Assembly (NCBI GenBank): GCA_963728875.1
Contig: CAVSLJ010000004.1
Location: 145,778-209,777, forward strand
DNA length: 64,000 bases
Direction of reading: 5' to 3'
From: DASUPK01 sp963728875
GTDB taxonomy: Bacteria; Actinomycetota; Thermoleophilia; Solirubrobacterales; 70-9
Part shown: in pieces, positions 61,100-64,000 of the stretch
How the letters are laid out: each line of letters opens with the position of its first letter
Numbering within the stretch: the stretch's first letter is position 1
Made by a program: the position numbers and the translations under genes
The notes under the pieces: generated by a model
The model's database searches: none
The model's input: only the letters and a program-made list of their open reading frames with translations
What the model was told of the DNA's origin: nothing

Positions 61100-62976
61100 A
61101 CGTTCACTCCGAACTCCTTGAGGCGCTCGCTCATGATGATTCGCGCCGCGGCCTCGATCAGGGCCAGGTGCGAGAAGGCCTGGGGGAAGTTCCCGAGGTG
61201 GCGGCCGGTGCTGGTGTCGAACTCCTCCGCGAAGAGGCCGAGCGGCGAGGCGACGCGAAGCAGCCGGTCCATCAGATCGCGCGCGCGCTGCTGCTCGCCG
61301 ATGATCGCCAGTGCCGAGACCAGCCAGAAGGAGCAGATCAGGAAGCTGCCCTCCTTGCCGGACAGCCCGTCGTCGGTCTCGCCCGGTCACGTAGCGGAGC
61401 ACGAAGCCGTCCTCGGTGAGGTCGTCGGCGATCGCCAGCACGCTCTTGCGGAGCACCTCGTCGTCGCCCGGAAGGAAGCCGAAGATCGCGGCGAGCAGGG
61501 TCGATGCGTCGAGGGCGTCGGTGTCGTAGTGCTGGCGCAGGACGCCGTCGCTGGACACCGTTGTCGAGGATGTCCTTGCGGATCTCCTCCGCGGTCTCGC
61601 CCCATGTCCCCTGGAGCTCGCCGTCCCCGCGGATCTCCGCGAGCTTCGAGGCCCTGTCCATGCGCGACCCAGCACATCAGCTTCGAGGAGACGTAGTGCT
61701 GCGGCTTGCCGCGCGCCTCCCAGATCCCCTGGTCCGGCTTCCTCCAGACCTTCGTCGCGCACTCGGCCTGGGCCTGGACGATCGGCCAGAGCCCGCGGGG
61801 CAGCCGCTGGCTTCGGCGGCTGTGGAGCAGGATCGAGTCGAGCGCGGCGCCGAAGACGTCGTTCTGGCGCTGGTCGAAGGCGCCGTTGCCCGACCCGGAC
61901 CGGGGATGGCCCCCGCGTAGCCCGAGAGGTCGTCCCGGGTCGACTCGGTCAGGTCCCGGCGGCCGTCGATCCCGTACATGATCTGCAGGCCGCCGTCCTC
62001 GTTCGGCTCGAGCTCGCCGACGAACTGCATGAACTCGTTGGCCTCCCAGTCGAGGTTCAGGAAGTGAAGGGCCTGCAGCGTGAAGGTCGAGTCCCTGATC
62101 CAGGTGAAGCGGTAGTCCCAGTTGCGCTCTCCACCCGGGGTCTCGGGCAGGGAGGTCGTCAGGGCAGCGACGGTCGCCCCGGTGGGCATGTAGGTGAGTC
62201 CCTTGATCGCGAGCGCCGAGCGCTGGATCGCCTCCCGGAAGCGGTGGTCCGGCATCCGCGCCTTGCGAGATCCAGTTGCGCCAGTAGTCGGCTGGTCGCG
62301 GCTCATGCGCGCGTTGGCGTCATCCATGTCCTCCGGCGACGCGAGCTCCTCCGCCCAGGACAGCGAGCAGTACGCCTGCTCTCCCTTCTGGAGCGTGTGC
62401 CGCGCCGCGTGCCACTTGCCCTCGGCCCCCAGCGGCATGCTGCTGCGAAGCCTGACGGTCAACCCGGCGCCGCTGGCGTCGGCGGTGTGGCGTCGTCCCG
62501 AGCAGCGTCCACTCCGCCGGCGTGCGCCCGTAGTCGAAGTCCGGCTCGCAGACGAGCTCCATCTCCACCGAGCCCTCCAGGCAGAGCACCGTCCGCACCA
62601 GCAGGTGCTGGGCGTCCTCGTCGGCCGGGCGGCCGCGTGTGGGGGGTGATTTTGTCCTCCCGCGGCGTGGGGCCGATGGTCAGCGCGTCGCGGACAAGGC
62701 CCAGCCGGTCGGGGTGTGCCAGGTGGTGTTGAGGATGTTGGTGCCGGGCTCGTAGATCCGGGCGCTCGGGACGTTGATCCCGAAGGGCCCGAAGCGGAAG
62801 GAGCCCGCCTCGCGGTCGAGCAGCGTCCCGAAGATGCTCGGCGAGTCGAACCGCGGGACGCAGAGCCAGTCGATCGCACCGTCGGGGGCGACGAGGGCGC
62901 CCGTGTGGCAGTTGGAGAGGAAGGCGTAGTCGGCGATCGGCGGGAACGGCGACGGCATCGCCGCGCTCTGGGGCAT
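61096..62976 (-). CDS. GH15 family glucoamylase/trehalase-like hydrolase (many frameshifts)
   Basis: A protein of about 625 residues of glycoside hydrolase family 15, cytosolic type. The N-terminal beta domain reads IADYAFLSNCHTGALVAPDG and IDWLCVPRFDSPSIFGTLLD. The (alpha/alpha)6 barrel reads LKGLTYMPTGATVAALTTSLP in part, PETPGGERNWDYRFTWIRDS with the acid Asp, and LDWEANEFMQFVGELEP. Frame breaks are seen near 62700, 62626, 62505, 62291, 62265, 61905 (two bases), 61668, 61560 and 61386, nearly all in G/C runs. The sum of changes is a multiple of three. ATG 62976 has AGGAG just upstream. It may release glucose from maltodextrin or trehalose for G6PD. Confidence 0.87.
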
Positions 62977-63007
62977 CGTCTCCTGCCTCGCCCTCGCTTC
63001 GCCGGGG

Positions 63008-64000
63008 TCACGAGCCGGCCCAGGGATCGTGCCAGCCGCCGAACTCCTTGACCAGCCGGTCGGCGGCCTTCGGTCCCCAGGAGCCTGGCTTGTAGGGGTG
63101 GACCGCGGGGGCTTCTCGATCAGCGGCCCGCAGATCCGCCAGGTCTCCTCGATGTTGTCCTGGCGGGTGAAGCGCGTGCTGTCGCCGATCATCGCTGCGT
63201 GCAGCAGCACCTCATACGGCGTCGGGCCCTCACCGCCCTCCTCCGCGAACTCCATGTCGAGGTTGATCTGCTCGGGCTCGGCGGAGTCGCTGCGCTGGGC
63301 GTCGACGAGCAGCCGGACGCCCGGTGTCGGGTGGAGCCTGACCGCCAGCTCGTCCGGTGGCGGCCGCTGCTTGCCCCTCGGTCGCGTACCCGAGGCGCGG
63401 CGGGTCCTTGAAGACCAGCCGGAGCTCCCACTGCGTCGACCGGGAGGAGCTTCCCCGTGCGGATGAAGAACGGCACGCCGGTCCAGCGCCAGTTGTCGAT
63501 CTCGAGGCGCATCGCCGCGTACGTCTCGGTGCTCGAGTCCTTGGCGACCCCCTTGACCTTCCGGTAGCCCTCGTACTGCCCGCGCACGTACTGCGTCGGG
63601 GTCGGCCTTCGGCATCGCCGAGAAGACCGAGAACATGGCGTCCTTCAGCGATCGCGCGTCCCGGCCGGCGGGCTGCTCCATCGCGCAGGCGGCCACGATC
63701 TGCATCAGGTGGTTGACGACGACGTCGCGGACGGCGCCGACCGGGTCGTAGAAGCTGCCGCGATCCGAGACGCCGAAGTCCTCGGCCATCGTGATCTGCA
63801 CGCAGTCGATGCTGTTGCGGTTCCAGACGGGCTCGAAGATCGCGTTGGCGAAGCGGAGGAAGAGGATCTCCGCCAGGCCCATCAGGCCGAGGAAGTGGTC
63901 GATCCGGTAGAGCTGGTCCTCGCGGATGTGCTCGTGGATCTCGGCGGCCAGATCGCGCGCCGACTCCAGGTCGTGGCCGAACGGCTTCTCGACCACCACC
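63008..64000 (-). CDS. zwf: Glucose-6-phosphate dehydrogenase, 5' end beyond window (frameshifts)
   Basis: The C-terminal two thirds of a G6PD, first enzyme of the oxidative pentose phosphate pathway, running off the right edge. Visible are VEKPFGHDLESARDLA, YRIDHFLG, RFANAIFEPVWNRNSIDCVQ, YDPVGAVRDVVVNHLMQIVA and EIDNWRWTGVPFFIRTGKLLP. Breaks near 63598 (extra C), 63439 and 63379 (extra G) and 63110 (missing C) must be bridged; the tail then ends EFGGWHDPWAGS at 63008. The Lys of the DHYLGK signature is Leu here (codon 63883-63885). It lies 31 bases before the GH15 gene. Confidence 0.9.

Noticed and set aside
44999..64000. Wholesale pseudogene formation in the right third
   Set aside because: Breaks sit in G/C runs, cancel out to whole codons and leave catalytic motifs intact, which fits sequencing error better than decay.

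Overview
The window is GC-rich, densely packed bacterial chromosome, best explained as an actinomycete relative of the class Thermoleophilia (Solirubrobacterales-like). This rests on gene content rather than a marker gene: secreted proteins carrying Cys/Lys tracts of the CKKKK kind, a large-type SRP RNA beside dnaX-ybaB-recR, an ECF42-type sigma factor beside its DGPF protein, divergent genes with short gaps, and many GTGA/ATGA start-stop overlaps. I see no phage, insertion sequence, integron or CRISPR array. Three tRNA genes are present: Val-CAC, Ser-CGA and Ser-GGA.

Left part (1-23 kb): an RND/MMPL exporter, two tandem secreted CKKKK proteins, the recR-ybaB-dnaX block, more small secreted proteins and a 272-nt SRP RNA. 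Then come an orphan PilB/GspE ATPase, a glycosyltransferase, the DGPF/ECF42 pair, pdxH and a second MMPL exporter with a very long coiled coil. A TetR regulator, a secreted protein of unknown family and a sulfatase follow. Next are an FKBP isomerase and two divergent membrane-anchored beta-propellers that share an N-terminal anchor.

Middle part (23-44 kb): carbonic anhydrase, an ECF sigma/anti-sigma pair, YqgE divergent from a GST-like protein with overlapping start codons, alcohol dehydrogenase, SDR, PfkB kinase, a STAS anti-sigma antagonist, YtoQ and a HAD acid phosphatase. A quinol-type nitric oxide reductase overlaps a gene for a small four-cysteine membrane protein. They are followed by a phosphotriesterase-like hydrolase, tadA, a subtilisin, a universal stress protein, a large GT-C-like membrane protein and an NlpC/P60 hydrolase.

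Right part (44-64 kb): almost everything is on the minus strand. A methyltransferase gene overlaps a giant gene encoding zinc ribbon, Ser/Thr kinase, AAA ATPase, TPR-like region and nucleotide cyclase. Beyond it lies one tight co-directional run of at least eleven genes: zwf, GH15, GMC oxidoreductase, NDH-2, galM, cyclase-family hydrolase, cydA, cydB, ypfJ, PLP lyase and FGGY kinase. It reads as sugar oxidation feeding quinone and a cytochrome bd oxidase.

About 28 single-base frame breaks were found, 24 of them right of 44 kb and most of them extra or missing G/C in short runs. Wherever a gene is complete, the inferred indels add up to restore one open frame. I therefore treat them mainly as sequence errors and annotate the genes as whole. 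Anyone using the right third should assume the bases need polishing.
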